Source of the DNA: Rhizobium favelukesii
GTDB lineage: Bacteria > Pseudomonadota > Alphaproteobacteria > Rhizobiales > Rhizobiaceae
Assembly: GCF_000577275.2 (NCBI RefSeq)
Contig: NZ_HG916852.1
Span: 2,855,001-2,919,000 of the forward strand
Reading direction: 5' to 3'
DNA: 64,000 nucleotides
Shown here: in pieces, positions 44,508 to 53,995 of the stretch
Numbering within the stretch: the first letter of the stretch is position 1
Layout of the letters: each line of letters opens with the position of its first letter
The notes under the pieces: generated by a model
Databases searched by the model: none
Told to the model about the DNA's origin: nothing
What the model saw: only the letters and a program-made list of their open reading frames with translations
Program-made: the position numbers and the translations under genes

Positions 44508-45518
44508 ATGGGTATGATGAAGACCGAAGCCCCGCTTGATGAAAAGGCGATCGTCGCCGCGGCCGAGAAGGCACTTGCAGATATCGCCGCCATCCGGGGC
44601 GAAGTCTCCAAGGTGATCTTCGGCCAGGAAAGCGTCGTCGAGAACACCCTGCTTGCGGTTCTCTCGGGCGGCCATGCCCTGCTGGTGGGTGTGCCGGGTC
44701 TCGCCAAGACCAAACTCGTCACCACGCTCGGCGAAGTGCTTGGCCTCGCCTCCAACCGCATCCAGTTCACGCCGGATCTGATGCCGTCCGACATTCTTGG
44801 CTCGGAGGTGATGGACCAGGACGAGAGCGGCCGCCGCTCCTTCCGTTTCGTCAAGGGACCCGTGTTCGCCCAGCTCCTCATGGCCGACGAAATCAACCGC
44901 GCGTCGCCGCGCACGCAGTCGGCTTTGCTGCAGTCGATGCAGGAGTACCACATCACCGTCGCCGGTCATCGCTACGACCTGCCGGCCCCATTCCACGTCC
45001 TCGCCACTCAAAATCCACTGGAGCAGGAAGGCACCTACCCCTTGCCCGAGGCACAGCTCGACCGCTTCCTTCTCCAGGTCGACGTCCACTATCCGGAGCT
45101 CGCTGCCGAGCGACAGATCCTGCTCGAGACGACTGGCATCGGCGAAACGGCGCCGCAAGCAATCCTGAGTGCCGAGCGCCTCGTCGAAATCCAGACGCTC
45201 ATCCGCCAGATGCCGGTGAGCGACAAAGTGGTCGACGCCATCCTCGCGCTTGTCCGTTCCGCCCGTCCGGGTCAGGGAAACGCCTCGACCGACAAGAACG
45301 TCGCCTGGGGTCCCGGCCCACGTGCCGGCCAGGCCATGATGCTCTGCGCCCGCGCCCGTGCCCTCTACGAAGGCCGCCTCGCACCGTCTGTCGACGACGT
45401 CCACGCGCTCGCCGAACCCGTCCTGCAGCACCGCATGGCGCTGACATTCGCGGCGCGCGCAGAAGGCATGTCGGTTCGTGATGTCATTGCCGCGCTGGTC
45501 AAGCAGGCCAAGGGATAA
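44508..45518 (+). CDS. MoxR family AAA+ ATPase
   Basis: A 336-residue AAA+ ATPase. Walker A is GVPGLAKTK (near residue 67), Walker B LLMADEINRASPRTQSALLQ, sensor 1 ATQNPLEQEGTYPLPEAQLDRF; all are typical of MoxR. Such ATPases act as chaperones for VWA/DUF58 proteins encoded beside them. The ATG at 44508 overlaps a 20-codon frame that ends TAATG. First of a run of five plus-strand genes. Confidence 0.95.
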   Translation: MGMMKTEAPLDEKAIVAAAEKALADIAAIRGEVSKVIFGQESVVENTLLAVLSGGHALLVGVPGLAKTKLVTTLGEVLGLASNRIQFTPDLMPSDILGSEVMDQDESGRRSFRFVKGPVFAQLLMADEINRASPRTQSALLQSMQEYHITVAGHRYDLPAPFHVLATQNPLEQEGTYPLPEAQLDRFLLQVDVHYPELAAERQILLETTGIGETAPQAILSAERLVEIQTLIRQMPVSDKVVDAILALVRSARPGQGNASTDKNVAWGPGPRAGQAMMLCARARALYEGRLAPSVDDVHALAEPVLQHRMALTFAARAEGMSVRDVIAALVKQAKG

Positions 45519-45530
45519 GGAAGCGTCTGC

Positions 45531-46451
45531 GTGGCACCCATCGGACAGATCGTCAATGCGACTTCGGGCAACGACGCCCTTGCTCGCGCAAGGCAGCGGG
45601 CAAGCCTGGTGCCGGATTGTCTGGTCGAGGCCAAGCGCATCGCCAACACGGTGATCGCCGGTTGGCATGGCCGCCGCAAACGCGGTATCGGCGAGAATTT
45701 CTGGCAGTTCCGTCCCTATACCGAGGGCGAGAGCCTGTCGCGCATCGATTGGCGCCGGTCCGCGCGCGACGATCACACCTACATCCGCGACCGCGAGTGG
45801 GAGGCTGCCCATACGATCTGGCTCTGGGCCGACATGTCTCCCTCGATGATGTACAAATCGACTTTCGGAAACGCCTCGAAGGAAGGCCGGGCACTCGTCA
45901 TCATGCTGGCGCTTGCAGAGATTCTCGCGCGCTCCGGCGAGCGCATCGGATGCCCAGGCGTCATGGAACCGATCGCCGCGCGCAACGCTGCAGAGCGACT
46001 TGCAACGGCATTGATGCATACTCCGCTGAGCGGAGGCCTCCCGGAAACGGCCATGATTCGCGGCTGGAGCGAACTTGTGCTGATCGGTGATTTCCTCGAC
46101 GACGCGCGTGCGGTCATGGCGCGCATCGGTCCCTTGGCGCGGCGCGGTCTGCGCGGCCACGTGATCGAGATCGCCGACCCGGCCGAAGAGCTCTTCCCCT
46201 ATGATGGCCGCACCGAATTCACCGATCCCGAGACCGGTTCGAAACTGACAACCGGCCGCGCCGAGCATATCCGCGAAGCCTATACCCGCGCCTATCTCGG
46301 CCGCAGGGACGATCTCGGCCAGGCGCTGCGCCACATGGGCTGGACCTTTGTCAGCCATCGCACCGACCATCTCGCCTCCGAAGCACTGGTCGCCGTTCAC
46401 ATGTATCTGTCGGGTATGCCGGCCAGCGCGACGCATGGAGGGCAACGATGA
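45531..46451 (+). CDS. DUF58 domain protein
   Basis: A 306-residue protein starting at GTG 45531. DUF58 core: the motif GIGENFWQFRPYTEGESLSRIDWRRSARDD, then a VWA-like beginning with WADMSPSMM, a degenerate MIDAS (DxSxS). No membrane segment, unlike many DUF58 proteins. It is expected to be the direct partner of the MoxR ATPase upstream. Its last bases overlap the next gene by four. Confidence 0.93.
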   Translation: MAPIGQIVNATSGNDALARARQRASLVPDCLVEAKRIANTVIAGWHGRRKRGIGENFWQFRPYTEGESLSRIDWRRSARDDHTYIRDREWEAAHTIWLWADMSPSMMYKSTFGNASKEGRALVIMLALAEILARSGERIGCPGVMEPIAARNAAERLATALMHTPLSGGLPETAMIRGWSELVLIGDFLDDARAVMARIGPLARRGLRGHVIEIADPAEELFPYDGRTEFTDPETGSKLTTGRAEHIREAYTRAYLGRRDDLGQALRHMGWTFVSHRTDHLASEALVAVHMYLSGMPASATHGGQR

Positions 46452-49261
46452 ACGCCCTTCCCTTCGCTTTCGCCTATCCTGCAATCCTCGGCGCGCTCGT
46501 CGCCCTGCCGATCATATGGTGGCTGCTGCGATTGACGCCGCCGCGCCCGAAGACCGAAGTCTTCCCGCCGCTGAAGATTCTCGCGACGGTTCTGAAGCGA
46601 GAGGAAACCCCGGCCCAGAGCCCCTGGTGGCTGACGCTGCTGCGCATGCTGCTTGCCGCGGCCGTCATCCTGGCGATCGCCGACCCTGTCTTCAATCCAC
46701 GCGCGAATTCAATCGCTGCCGGCGGTCCGCTCGTGCTCTTTGTTGACAATGGCTGGGCTACGTCGCCGGATTGGGATCAGCGCGTCAAGACCGCCGACGC
46801 GCTGATTGACGACGCGGAAGCGGCCGGGACCCCTGTTGCCATCGCCTTCACCGCCGATCCGACCAACGACGCGGTTCCAGGAACGGCGTCCGTTGCCCGC
46901 GACAAGCTGCGCGCCGCGCAGCCGAAGCCGCTCGTGCCCGACCGCCAGCGCGCGTTTGAGGCGCTGCGTGCCGCCTTGAACGGCGTCCATCCCGGCACCC
47001 TCGCCTTCCTCACCGATGGCGCCGCCGCAAGCGACAGCGACGCAACGATCCGCCAACTTTCCGACCTCTCGCCTGCCCAGTTGCGCTTGGTGTCCGGCGA
47101 CGCGGCCGAGACGATCGCCATCACGTCAGCCAACAATGCCGCGGATGCGATGACGGTGACCGCCACGCGCCTCGACAGCGCGGGTGCCGCATCGCTGCCC
47201 ATGACCGCGCAGGATACACAAGGTCGCGCAATCGCCGCCGGTTCGATCGACTTCCAACAGGGGCAGAGCGTTGCCACTGGATCGATCACCGCACCGTTTG
47301 AAATGCGCAACGACTTCGCGCGCGTCAGCATTGACAGCCACGCCACGGCAGGCGCCGTGCATCTGCTCGATGATGGCTTCAAGCGCCGCCGCGTCGTCCT
47401 ATTGTCCGGCGAAGTCGGCGATACGTTCCAGCCGCTGCTTTCGCCGCTCTATTACATTCAGCGCGCCCTGCAGCCCTATGCCGATCTGATAGAGCCGAAC
47501 ACGCCCGATCTCGCGTCCTCGATCCCGGATCTCCTGACGCAGAATCCGTCCGTGATCATCATGGCTGACATCGGCCGCCTGCCCCAGGAAACCTACGCGC
47601 CGTTGCAGCGCTGGATCGCGAATGGCGGAACCTTGATCCGCTTTGCCGGGCCGCGCCTTGCCGCCGCTCCGGCCGACGACCCGCTGGTTCCGGTCACGCT
47701 GCGCCAGGGCGAGCGTGCGCTTGGCGGCGCGCTGTCCTGGGCCGAACCGCAGCCGCTGGCCGAGTTTCCGGGATTCGGCCCGTTCGCTGGAATGGCGAAG
47801 CCGACGGACGTCACCATCAAGCGTCAGGTTCTCGCTGAGCCGACGCCTGATCTCGCCGAGCGCACCTGGGCAAGCCTTGCCGATGGGACACCGCTCGTGA
47901 CCACGAAGCCGATCAATGCCGGCCGGATCGTCCTCTTCCACGTCAGCGCCGAGGCCACGTGGTCCAACCTGCCGATTTCGGGCAATTTCGTCGAAATGCT
48001 GCGCCGCCTCGTCCAGTTGTCGCGCTCGGGTGGTGTCAACGCCGAAGCGAATGGCGCTTCGAGCGCCGAGGCGTTGCCACCCTTCCGCCTGTTGACGGCC
48101 AGGGGCGCGCTGACGACCGAGACCGGCACAGCGCGTCCGCTGATCCCCAACGCGAAGGTCACGCCGCTTGCCAGCTTTGACAACCCGCCTGGCCTGTATG
48201 GGTCCGAGGAAGGATTTACCGCTCTGAACGTGCTGCCGAAGAACGCCGAACTGAGGCCACTCGACACGTCGGGGATCACCATCGTTCGCGAGGGACTGAT
48301 CGGCGGTGAAACCTGGTCTGCAAAGCCTGCCCTGTTCCTGATCGCCTTCCTGCTGCTGCTGGCCGACAGCCTGATCGTGATGTTCATGAGCGGCGCCTTC
48401 TCGCGGCTGCGCCCAGCGGCCCGCACGGCAGCGCTTGTCGCCGTTGCTCTGAGTGCAGCAATCTTGCTGCAGCCCGGACAATCGCATGCAGATGACGCCA
48501 AGCCAGGCGACGAGCAGATCTTCCAGCGGCTCGACAATACGCACCTCGCCTTCGTCGTTACCGGCGAACAGGACGTCGATCGTATCTCCGAACGGGGGCT
48601 CGAGGGCCTGACGGACTTCCTGACCTATCGCACCACACTGGAGCCGTCGCCACCTGTTGGTCTGGATCTCACGAAGGATGAGCTCGCCTTCTACCCGATC
48701 ATCTATTGGCCCGTCTCGGCGACCGCGCCGATGCCTTCGGCAGCGGCGATCAACAAGATTGACGCCTACATGCGCTCCGGCGGAACTGTGCTCTTCGACA
48801 CACGCGACCAGTTCAGCGCACTCGACAACAATGGCGGCTCGGTCAGCGCCAATGGCGAGCGGCTGCAGCAGATCCTTGCCAATCTCGATATTCCGCCGTT
48901 GGAACCAGTGCCATCGGACCACGTGCTGACGAAATCCTTCTACCTGCTGTCGAGCTTCCCCGGCCGCTACACCGGAAGCCCCCTCTGGATCGAAGCGCGA
49001 CAGGAAAACCGTGCCGCGGATGCCAAGTCGACCGGCACGGCAGACGGCGTTTCGCCGATCCTCATCACGGGCAACGACTTTGCCGGCGCCTGGGCCGTCG
49101 ACGACAACGGGGTGCCGATGTTGCCGACGGTTCCGCCGGACGAGACGCAGCGCGAATACGCCTACCGCAGCGGCGTCAACATCATGATGTATATGCTGAC
49201 CGGCAACTACAAGACCGATCAGGTCCACGTTCCCGCTCTCCTGGAACGGTTGGGACAGTGA
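46448..49261 (+). CDS. BatA/DUF4159 large membrane protein
   Basis: A 937-residue protein. Two helices at residues 5–30 and 57–80 frame a BatA-like N-terminal segment (LVALPIIWWLLRLTPPRPKTEVFPPLKIL); a VWA-like domain, a GATase-like middle with RWIANGGTLIRFAGPRL, a further pair of helices near 630–680 and then a C-terminal DUF4159 domain (GLEGLTDFLTYRTTLEP, AYMRSGGTVLFDTRDQ). ATG overlaps the DUF58 stop; 1 base separates it from the next gene. Role unknown; probably forms an envelope complex with its neighbours. Confidence 0.93.
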   Translation: MNALPFAFAYPAILGALVALPIIWWLLRLTPPRPKTEVFPPLKILATVLKREETPAQSPWWLTLLRMLLAAAVILAIADPVFNPRANSIAAGGPLVLFVDNGWATSPDWDQRVKTADALIDDAEAAGTPVAIAFTADPTNDAVPGTASVARDKLRAAQPKPLVPDRQRAFEALRAALNGVHPGTLAFLTDGAAASDSDATIRQLSDLSPAQLRLVSGDAAETIAITSANNAADAMTVTATRLDSAGAASLPMTAQDTQGRAIAAGSIDFQQGQSVATGSITAPFEMRNDFARVSIDSHATAGAVHLLDDGFKRRRVVLLSGEVGDTFQPLLSPLYYIQRALQPYADLIEPNTPDLASSIPDLLTQNPSVIIMADIGRLPQETYAPLQRWIANGGTLIRFAGPRLAAAPADDPLVPVTLRQGERALGGALSWAEPQPLAEFPGFGPFAGMAKPTDVTIKRQVLAEPTPDLAERTWASLADGTPLVTTKPINAGRIVLFHVSAEATWSNLPISGNFVEMLRRLVQLSRSGGVNAEANGASSAEALPPFRLLTARGALTTETGTARPLIPNAKVTPLASFDNPPGLYGSEEGFTALNVLPKNAELRPLDTSGITIVREGLIGGETWSAKPALFLIAFLLLLADSLIVMFMSGAFSRLRPAARTAALVAVALSAAILLQPGQSHADDAKPGDEQIFQRLDNTHLAFVVTGEQDVDRISERGLEGLTDFLTYRTTLEPSPPVGLDLTKDELAFYPIIYWPVSATAPMPSAAAINKIDAYMRSGGTVLFDTRDQFSALDNNGGSVSANGERLQQILANLDIPPLEPVPSDHVLTKSFYLLSSFPGRYTGSPLWIEARQENRAADAKSTGTADGVSPILITGNDFAGAWAVDDNGVPMLPTVPPDETQREYAYRSGVNIMMYMLTGNYKTDQVHVPALLERLGQ

Positions 49262-49262
49262 C

Positions 49263-51332
49263 ATGACGGTTGATTTTTCGCCTTTCATTCCTTGGCCGGT
49301 CCTGGCGGGTCTGGCAGTCATTGTCGTCGCAACCGCCGCCTTTGCCATCTGGCGCCGGGTGCGCGGTGCCTGGATCCGCTCGATTGCTGCGCTTGCTTTG
49401 CTGACCGCCCTCGCCAACCCGCTGTTGCTGCAGGAAGATCGCGAGCAACTGTCGACCGTCGTGCCCGTCATCGTCGACCGCAGCCAGAGCCAAGAGACGC
49501 CTGAACGCATCAAGATGACCGACGATGCCCTGGCGCAGTTGAAGGAGCGTCTTGCTCGCTTCCCCAATATCGAACCGCGCTACGTCGACGCGACGGAACC
49601 GGACGATTCCGACGCACCCTCGACCCGGCTGTTCAACGCGCTTTCCGCGGCTGTCGCGGATGTGCCGCCCGCGCGCATTGGCGGCGCGATCATGCTGACG
49701 GACGGCGAGGTCCATGACGTTCCCGCCGTCAACCAGGCACTTGGCTTCGATGCACCGATCCACGGCCTGATCACGGGTAAAGCCAACGAATTCGACCGCC
49801 GTATCGAAGTCGTCAAGGCACCACGCTTCGGCATCGTCAACGAGGAGCAGCAATTGCTGCTGCGCGTCTTCGACGACGGCCCAAGCCCAGGCGGCACGGC
49901 CAATGTCACGGTCAAGCTCAACGGCAACGAGATCGCCACGCTCCAGGCCACGCCCGGTCGCGACACGCCGTTTTCGTTCAAGGTCGAACGCGGCGGCAGC
50001 AACGTTCTCGAATTTTCGGTCAGCGGCCTTCCAGGCGAGGTTACCGAGGCAAACAACCGCGCCGTCCATGTGATTGACGGCATTCGCGAGAACCTGCGCG
50101 TTCTGCTTGTCTCCGGCGAGCCGCATGCCGGCGAACGCGCCTGGCGCAACCTCCTGAAATCGGATGCGTCGGTGGATCTCGTCCATTTCACCATCCTGCG
50201 CCCGCCCGAAAAGCAGGACGGCACGCCGATCAACGAGCTGTCGCTGATCGCCTTCCCGACCCGCGAGCTGTTCGTCGACAAGATCAAGGACTTCGACCTG
50301 ATCATCTTCGACCGCTACCAGCACCGTGGCGTGCTGCCGATCCTCTACTACGACTACATCGCCCAGTATGTGGAAAATGGCGGCGCCCTTTTGATCGCAG
50401 CTGGCCCTGAACACGCCGGCCAGGATTCGATTGCGCTGACGCCGCTGTCATCCGTGCTGCCGGCCGCCCCGACCGGCCAGATGATCGAGAAGGCGTTCTA
50501 TCCCAGGCTTTCGGAAGAGGGCCGCAAGCATCCGGTCACCCGTGGCCTCGACGGATCCGCTGACGAGCCGCCTCATTGGGGCCGGTGGTTCCGCAGTGTC
50601 GATGTCGAGCCGCCGCAGGGCCAGACGGTAATGGTCGGAGCCGACAACCATCCGCTCCTCGTTCTCAATCGCGCCGGACAGGGTCGCGTCGCCATGCTGC
50701 TCTCCGACCAGGGCTGGCTGTGGGCCCGTGGCTTCGAGGGCGGTGGTCCGCATGTGTCGCTCTATCGCCGCGTCGCCCACTGGCTGATGAAAGAGCCGGC
50801 CCTTGAGGAAGAGGCGCTGACCGCTCGGGCATCCGGTCGCACGCTGGAGATCACGCGCCAGACGATCGGCGCCAACCCCGGCAACGCGACGGTGCGCTAT
50901 CCCTCCGGCAAGACGGAGACGCTGACGCTGACGCAAGCCGAGCCCGGCCTCTTCAAAGCCGAGAAGAAGATGGACGAGATCGGCCTCTTCGAAATCAGGA
51001 ACGGCGAGATGACGACGCTCGTTCATGTCGGCGCGGTCGATGCGCCGGAATTCAAGGCGATGATCTCGACGAGCGAGGCGTTGAAGCCCATTGCCGACAA
51101 GTCGAAGGGCCTCGTCACCCGCGTTTCCGATGCCAGCGGCGGGATCAGCATTCCGCCGATCCTGCCGGTTCGTGGCCAGGTCCGCGTTGCCGACAACGAT
51201 CGCATGCAGATCCACCTTACCAACGAAACGGTGCTGAAAGGCATCAACACGCTGCCGCTGTTTGCCGGCTTCGCCGGTGTCGGTATCCTGTTGCTTGCAT
51301 TCGGCGCCATGTGGTGGCGCGAAGGGCGTTAG
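49263..51332 (+). CDS. Large membrane protein with GATase-like domain
   Basis: A 689-residue protein with helices at both ends (WPVLAGLAVIVVATAAFAIW; LPLFAGFAGVGILLLAFGAMWW). Between them are a VWA-like region (VVPVIVDRSQSQETPERIKM), Ig-like strands, and a class I glutamine amidotransferase-like fold (LLVSGEPHAGERAWRNLLKSD, VENGGALLIAAGPEHAG) without a clear catalytic Cys, so probably a binding module. The family travels with DUF4159 proteins and is uncharacterised. Last of the four coupled genes. Confidence 0.88.
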   Translation: MTVDFSPFIPWPVLAGLAVIVVATAAFAIWRRVRGAWIRSIAALALLTALANPLLLQEDREQLSTVVPVIVDRSQSQETPERIKMTDDALAQLKERLARFPNIEPRYVDATEPDDSDAPSTRLFNALSAAVADVPPARIGGAIMLTDGEVHDVPAVNQALGFDAPIHGLITGKANEFDRRIEVVKAPRFGIVNEEQQLLLRVFDDGPSPGGTANVTVKLNGNEIATLQATPGRDTPFSFKVERGGSNVLEFSVSGLPGEVTEANNRAVHVIDGIRENLRVLLVSGEPHAGERAWRNLLKSDASVDLVHFTILRPPEKQDGTPINELSLIAFPTRELFVDKIKDFDLIIFDRYQHRGVLPILYYDYIAQYVENGGALLIAAGPEHAGQDSIALTPLSSVLPAAPTGQMIEKAFYPRLSEEGRKHPVTRGLDGSADEPPHWGRWFRSVDVEPPQGQTVMVGADNHPLLVLNRAGQGRVAMLLSDQGWLWARGFEGGGPHVSLYRRVAHWLMKEPALEEEALTARASGRTLEITRQTIGANPGNATVRYPSGKTETLTLTQAEPGLFKAEKKMDEIGLFEIRNGEMTTLVHVGAVDAPEFKAMISTSEALKPIADKSKGLVTRVSDASGGISIPPILPVRGQVRVADNDRMQIHLTNETVLKGINTLPLFAGFAGVGILLLAFGAMWWREGR

Positions 51333-51336
51333 CGGC

Positions 51337-51756
51337 ATGGCTGAGTTTGAGGTCACAGGCTCGCCCGCTGCCGATGATCTCACGACGATCGGCGACGCGC
51401 TCTCGGCGTTCAATCTCGATGATGTTGGCCCTTCCGAACGCCGGCCGCTCGCGGTTCTCATTCGTGATACCGATGGAAACGTCAGCGGAGGCCTTTCCGG
51501 CTATACCGCCTGGGGCTGGCTGTTCACGCAGTTGCTGTACATTCCCGACAAGGAACGGGGCAAGGGCATGGCTGGCCAGATCCTTGCGTTGGCCGAAGAG
51601 GAAGCGGCCGCACGCGGCTGCCGCGGTGCCTGGATCGATACATTCAATCCGCAGGCGCTGCGGGCATACCAGCGCCAAGGCTACGAGATCTTCGGCGAAT
51701 TGCCTGAATTCCCGAAAGGCCGCACCCGCACATTTCTGCGCAAGTGTCTCGATTAG
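51337..51756 (+). CDS. GNAT family N-acetyltransferase
   Basis: A 139-residue single-domain GNAT. Motif A is IPDKERGKGMAGQILALAEEEAAARG; it ends with WIDTFNPQALRAYQRQGYEIFG, the usual GNAT C-terminal segment. ATG 51337 begins four bases after the previous stop, so the gene is probably in the same transcript, though its function may be unrelated. Substrate unknown. Confidence 0.88.
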   Translation: MAEFEVTGSPAADDLTTIGDALSAFNLDDVGPSERRPLAVLIRDTDGNVSGGLSGYTAWGWLFTQLLYIPDKERGKGMAGQILALAEEEAAARGCRGAWIDTFNPQALRAYQRQGYEIFGELPEFPKGRTRTFLRKCLD

Positions 51757-51793
51757 ACGCCGCAACAAGGTGCGCGATTTCGCCAGACATCGA

Positions 51794-51823
51794 TGCTCCA
51801 CCGTCCGGCCGAACGGTGGAGCA
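51794..51823. terminator. Convergent-gene hairpin
   Basis: TGCTCCACCGT 51794–51804 pairs perfectly with ACGGTGGAGCA 51813–51823. It lies between the acetyltransferase gene (+) and phoX (−). There is no long U-run, but the perfect 11-base stem suggests a shared terminator. Confidence 0.65.
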
Positions 51824-51840
51824 CTGGTCGCTTTCAGCTG

Positions 51841-53832
51841 TCAGACGGCAATCTTTCCACCGCCGACCTTGGTGATCGCAACGACAGCCGGTCGGACCGG
51901 CATGTCCTCCTTGAAGTCCGGCCAGCGGGTGGAGAGATCCTCATAGTAGGACGGACGACCGTGGCCCGACCAGTCGTCGCCGCCGTCGCCGGGATGTTGC
52001 ACGGCTACGAATGCCGTCTGGTCGTCCGGCAAAAAGAGCGGGCCGCAGAGCTCGGCACCCACCGGAACACGGTAGAAGAGCTTGGAGGTTGCGCGCGCGT
52101 CGCCTTCGGTGTCGACGGCCCAGAGACCGTCGGTGCGGCCTGTCGCCTTGTTGTTATTGCCGTCGGTCGCGACCCAGAGGCGGCCGGCAGCATCGATGGA
52201 ACAGTTATCCGGCATGCCGAACCAGCCGTTCTTCGTCGTTTCGGTCGAGAAGGAAGCGCCGACGGCTGCGACGGCAGGGTCTCCACACTTCAGCAGGACT
52301 TCCCACTTGCCCGAGGTTGCCCCGAAGGCACCGCCATCCTCGGTGATCTCGATGATATGGCCGAAGGCGTTGTCGGCACGCGGATTGGCCGCGTCCACTT
52401 GCTCGGGCTTGCGCTTCGTGTTGTTGGTAAGCATCACATAGACCTTGCCGGTGACGGCATTGGGTTCGATGTCTTCCGGCCGGTCCATCTTCGTCGCCCC
52501 GAGCAGGTCCGCCGCGCGGCGGGTCTCGATCAGCACCTCGGCCTGGCTGGCAAAGCCGTTTTCCGCTGTCAACGGCCCCTGGCCGTGGACAACAGGCAAC
52601 CACTGCAGCGTCCCGTCCTCGGTGAACTTGGCGACATAAAGCGTCCCTTCGTCGAGCAGCTTCATGTTGGCAGTGCGGTCGTTGGCCATGTAGGTGCCCG
52701 ACGTCACGAACTTGTAGACGTAGTCGAAACGTTCGTCGTCGCCGAGGTAGAAGACGACGCGGCCATCCTTGTCGACGATCGATGCAGCGCCTTCGTGCTT
52801 CGTGCGTCCAAGCGCGCTGCGCTTCTTCGGGGTCGACGTCGGATCGAGGACATCGACCTCGACGATCCAGCCGAAGCGATTGGGTTCGTTTGGCTCCTTT
52901 GCAACATTGAAGCGGTCATAGAAGTGTGCCCACTCATAGGCGCCTTCCGGCACGCCGTAGCGCTTATGGTTCGCCGCCTCCTTGTGATCGGCAGGCAGTT
53001 CGCCGGAGAAATAGCCATGGAAATTTTCCTCGGCCATAATGTAGGTGCCCCAGGGCGTGACGCCGCCGGCGCAGTTGTTGAACGTGCCGATTACCTTGGT
53101 GCCGGTCGTATCGGCGGATGTCTTGACGCGCTCATGGCCCGCCACCGGACCGGTCAGTTCCGTCTCGGTCACCGAGGTTATGCGGCGATTGTACTTGCCG
53201 TCCGGCACGACCTGCCACTTGCCGTCGGCTTTTCGGATCTCGACGATCGTGCCGCCGTGAGCAGCCATCTCGATATCGACCTGCTCCTTGGTAAGCTTCG
53301 CTTGCTTGATCTTGCCGTCGGCGATCGTCACCAGGCCGGGGAACATCAAGTGCGGGTTTGTGTATTCGTGATTGACGACGAGGATACCGTGCTTTGACGA
53401 GCCATCGATCGGAATATAGCCGACATAATCGTTGTTGTAGCCGAACTGTCGGCTCTGCGCCGCAGCCGACTGTTGCTTCGGGTCGAAGACCGGCGAATCG
53501 GAGAAAAGGGCATCGCCCCAGCGCAAGAGAATATCGGCATTGTAGCCCTCGGCGACATGGTGGTCCGCATCGACGCCGGCCTCGACTTCAGTGAAGGAGA
53601 AGGCGGAGCCGCCTGCAGCGCGAGCCTTTTGCGCGCTCAACAGCGCGATTGGGCTGACAGTCGCGGCAATAGCCGAAACGGCAAGCGATCCTTGAAGGAA
53701 ACCGCGACGCGAGAAGCGCCGGCCAATGATCTCCCCCATGGTGGGATTGTCGCAGCGGTTATGGCCGTCGCCGTCGGCATCCTCAAGCTGGCTGGTCGGA
53801 AAGATTTGTTTCTGTGAAATATGTTCGGTCAT
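51841..53832 (-). CDS. phoX: PhoX family alkaline phosphatase
   Basis: A 663-residue protein of the PhoX/DUF839 family, Ca/Fe-dependent phosphatases of the periplasm. A twin-arginine signal is evident (RRFSRRGFLQGSLAVSAIAA, near residue 40). Family segments include FGYNNDYVGYIPIDG, VVNHEYTNPHLMFPG, NCAGGVTPWGTYIMAEEN, and the C-terminal SFSTETTKNGWFGMPDNCSIDA. ATG 53832 follows GGGGG. A CTGTCAT half-site, as in Pho boxes, lies about 70 bases upstream, consistent with PhoB control in phosphate starvation. Confidence 0.92.
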   Translation of the reverse strand: MTEHISQKQIFPTSQLEDADGDGHNRCDNPTMGEIIGRRFSRRGFLQGSLAVSAIAATVSPIALLSAQKARAAGGSAFSFTEVEAGVDADHHVAEGYNADILLRWGDALFSDSPVFDPKQQSAAAQSRQFGYNNDYVGYIPIDGSSKHGILVVNHEYTNPHLMFPGLVTIADGKIKQAKLTKEQVDIEMAAHGGTIVEIRKADGKWQVVPDGKYNRRITSVTETELTGPVAGHERVKTSADTTGTKVIGTFNNCAGGVTPWGTYIMAEENFHGYFSGELPADHKEAANHKRYGVPEGAYEWAHFYDRFNVAKEPNEPNRFGWIVEVDVLDPTSTPKKRSALGRTKHEGAASIVDKDGRVVFYLGDDERFDYVYKFVTSGTYMANDRTANMKLLDEGTLYVAKFTEDGTLQWLPVVHGQGPLTAENGFASQAEVLIETRRAADLLGATKMDRPEDIEPNAVTGKVYVMLTNNTKRKPEQVDAANPRADNAFGHIIEITEDGGAFGATSGKWEVLLKCGDPAVAAVGASFSTETTKNGWFGMPDNCSIDAAGRLWVATDGNNNKATGRTDGLWAVDTEGDARATSKLFYRVPVGAELCGPLFLPDDQTAFVAVQHPGDGGDDWSGHGRPSYYEDLSTRWPDFKEDMPVRPAVVAITKVGGGKIAV

Positions 53833-53900
53833 CGAACTACCCCCATCATATTGACACCACAGGTCCGCTTTGGAGCGCTTCCAAAGTCTAGGGAGCGCGC

Positions 53901-53907
53901 ATGACAG
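53901..53907 (-). promoter_or_regulatory. Half Pho-box upstream of phoX
   Basis: On the minus strand CTGTCAT (53907–53901) matches one half of the PhoB-binding repeat (CTGTCAT-N4-CTGTCAT); the positions 11 bases either side do not form a good second half. It is placed correctly for phoX but weak on its own. Confidence 0.35.
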
Positions 53908-53995
53908 TCGTGTGATCAACTGAATTTGACGTGGGGATGGCGATGCCTGGATCGGCCGCCCGCACACGTTTTTGCACACATTGCCGGTGCCGGAA

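Noticed and set aside
47399..49567. A 722-codon minus-strand frame across the DUF4159 gene (and a similar 659-codon one at 44505–46484)
   Set aside because: Both lie opposite coherent, domain-bearing genes of a tightly spaced operon and look like high-GC shadow frames.
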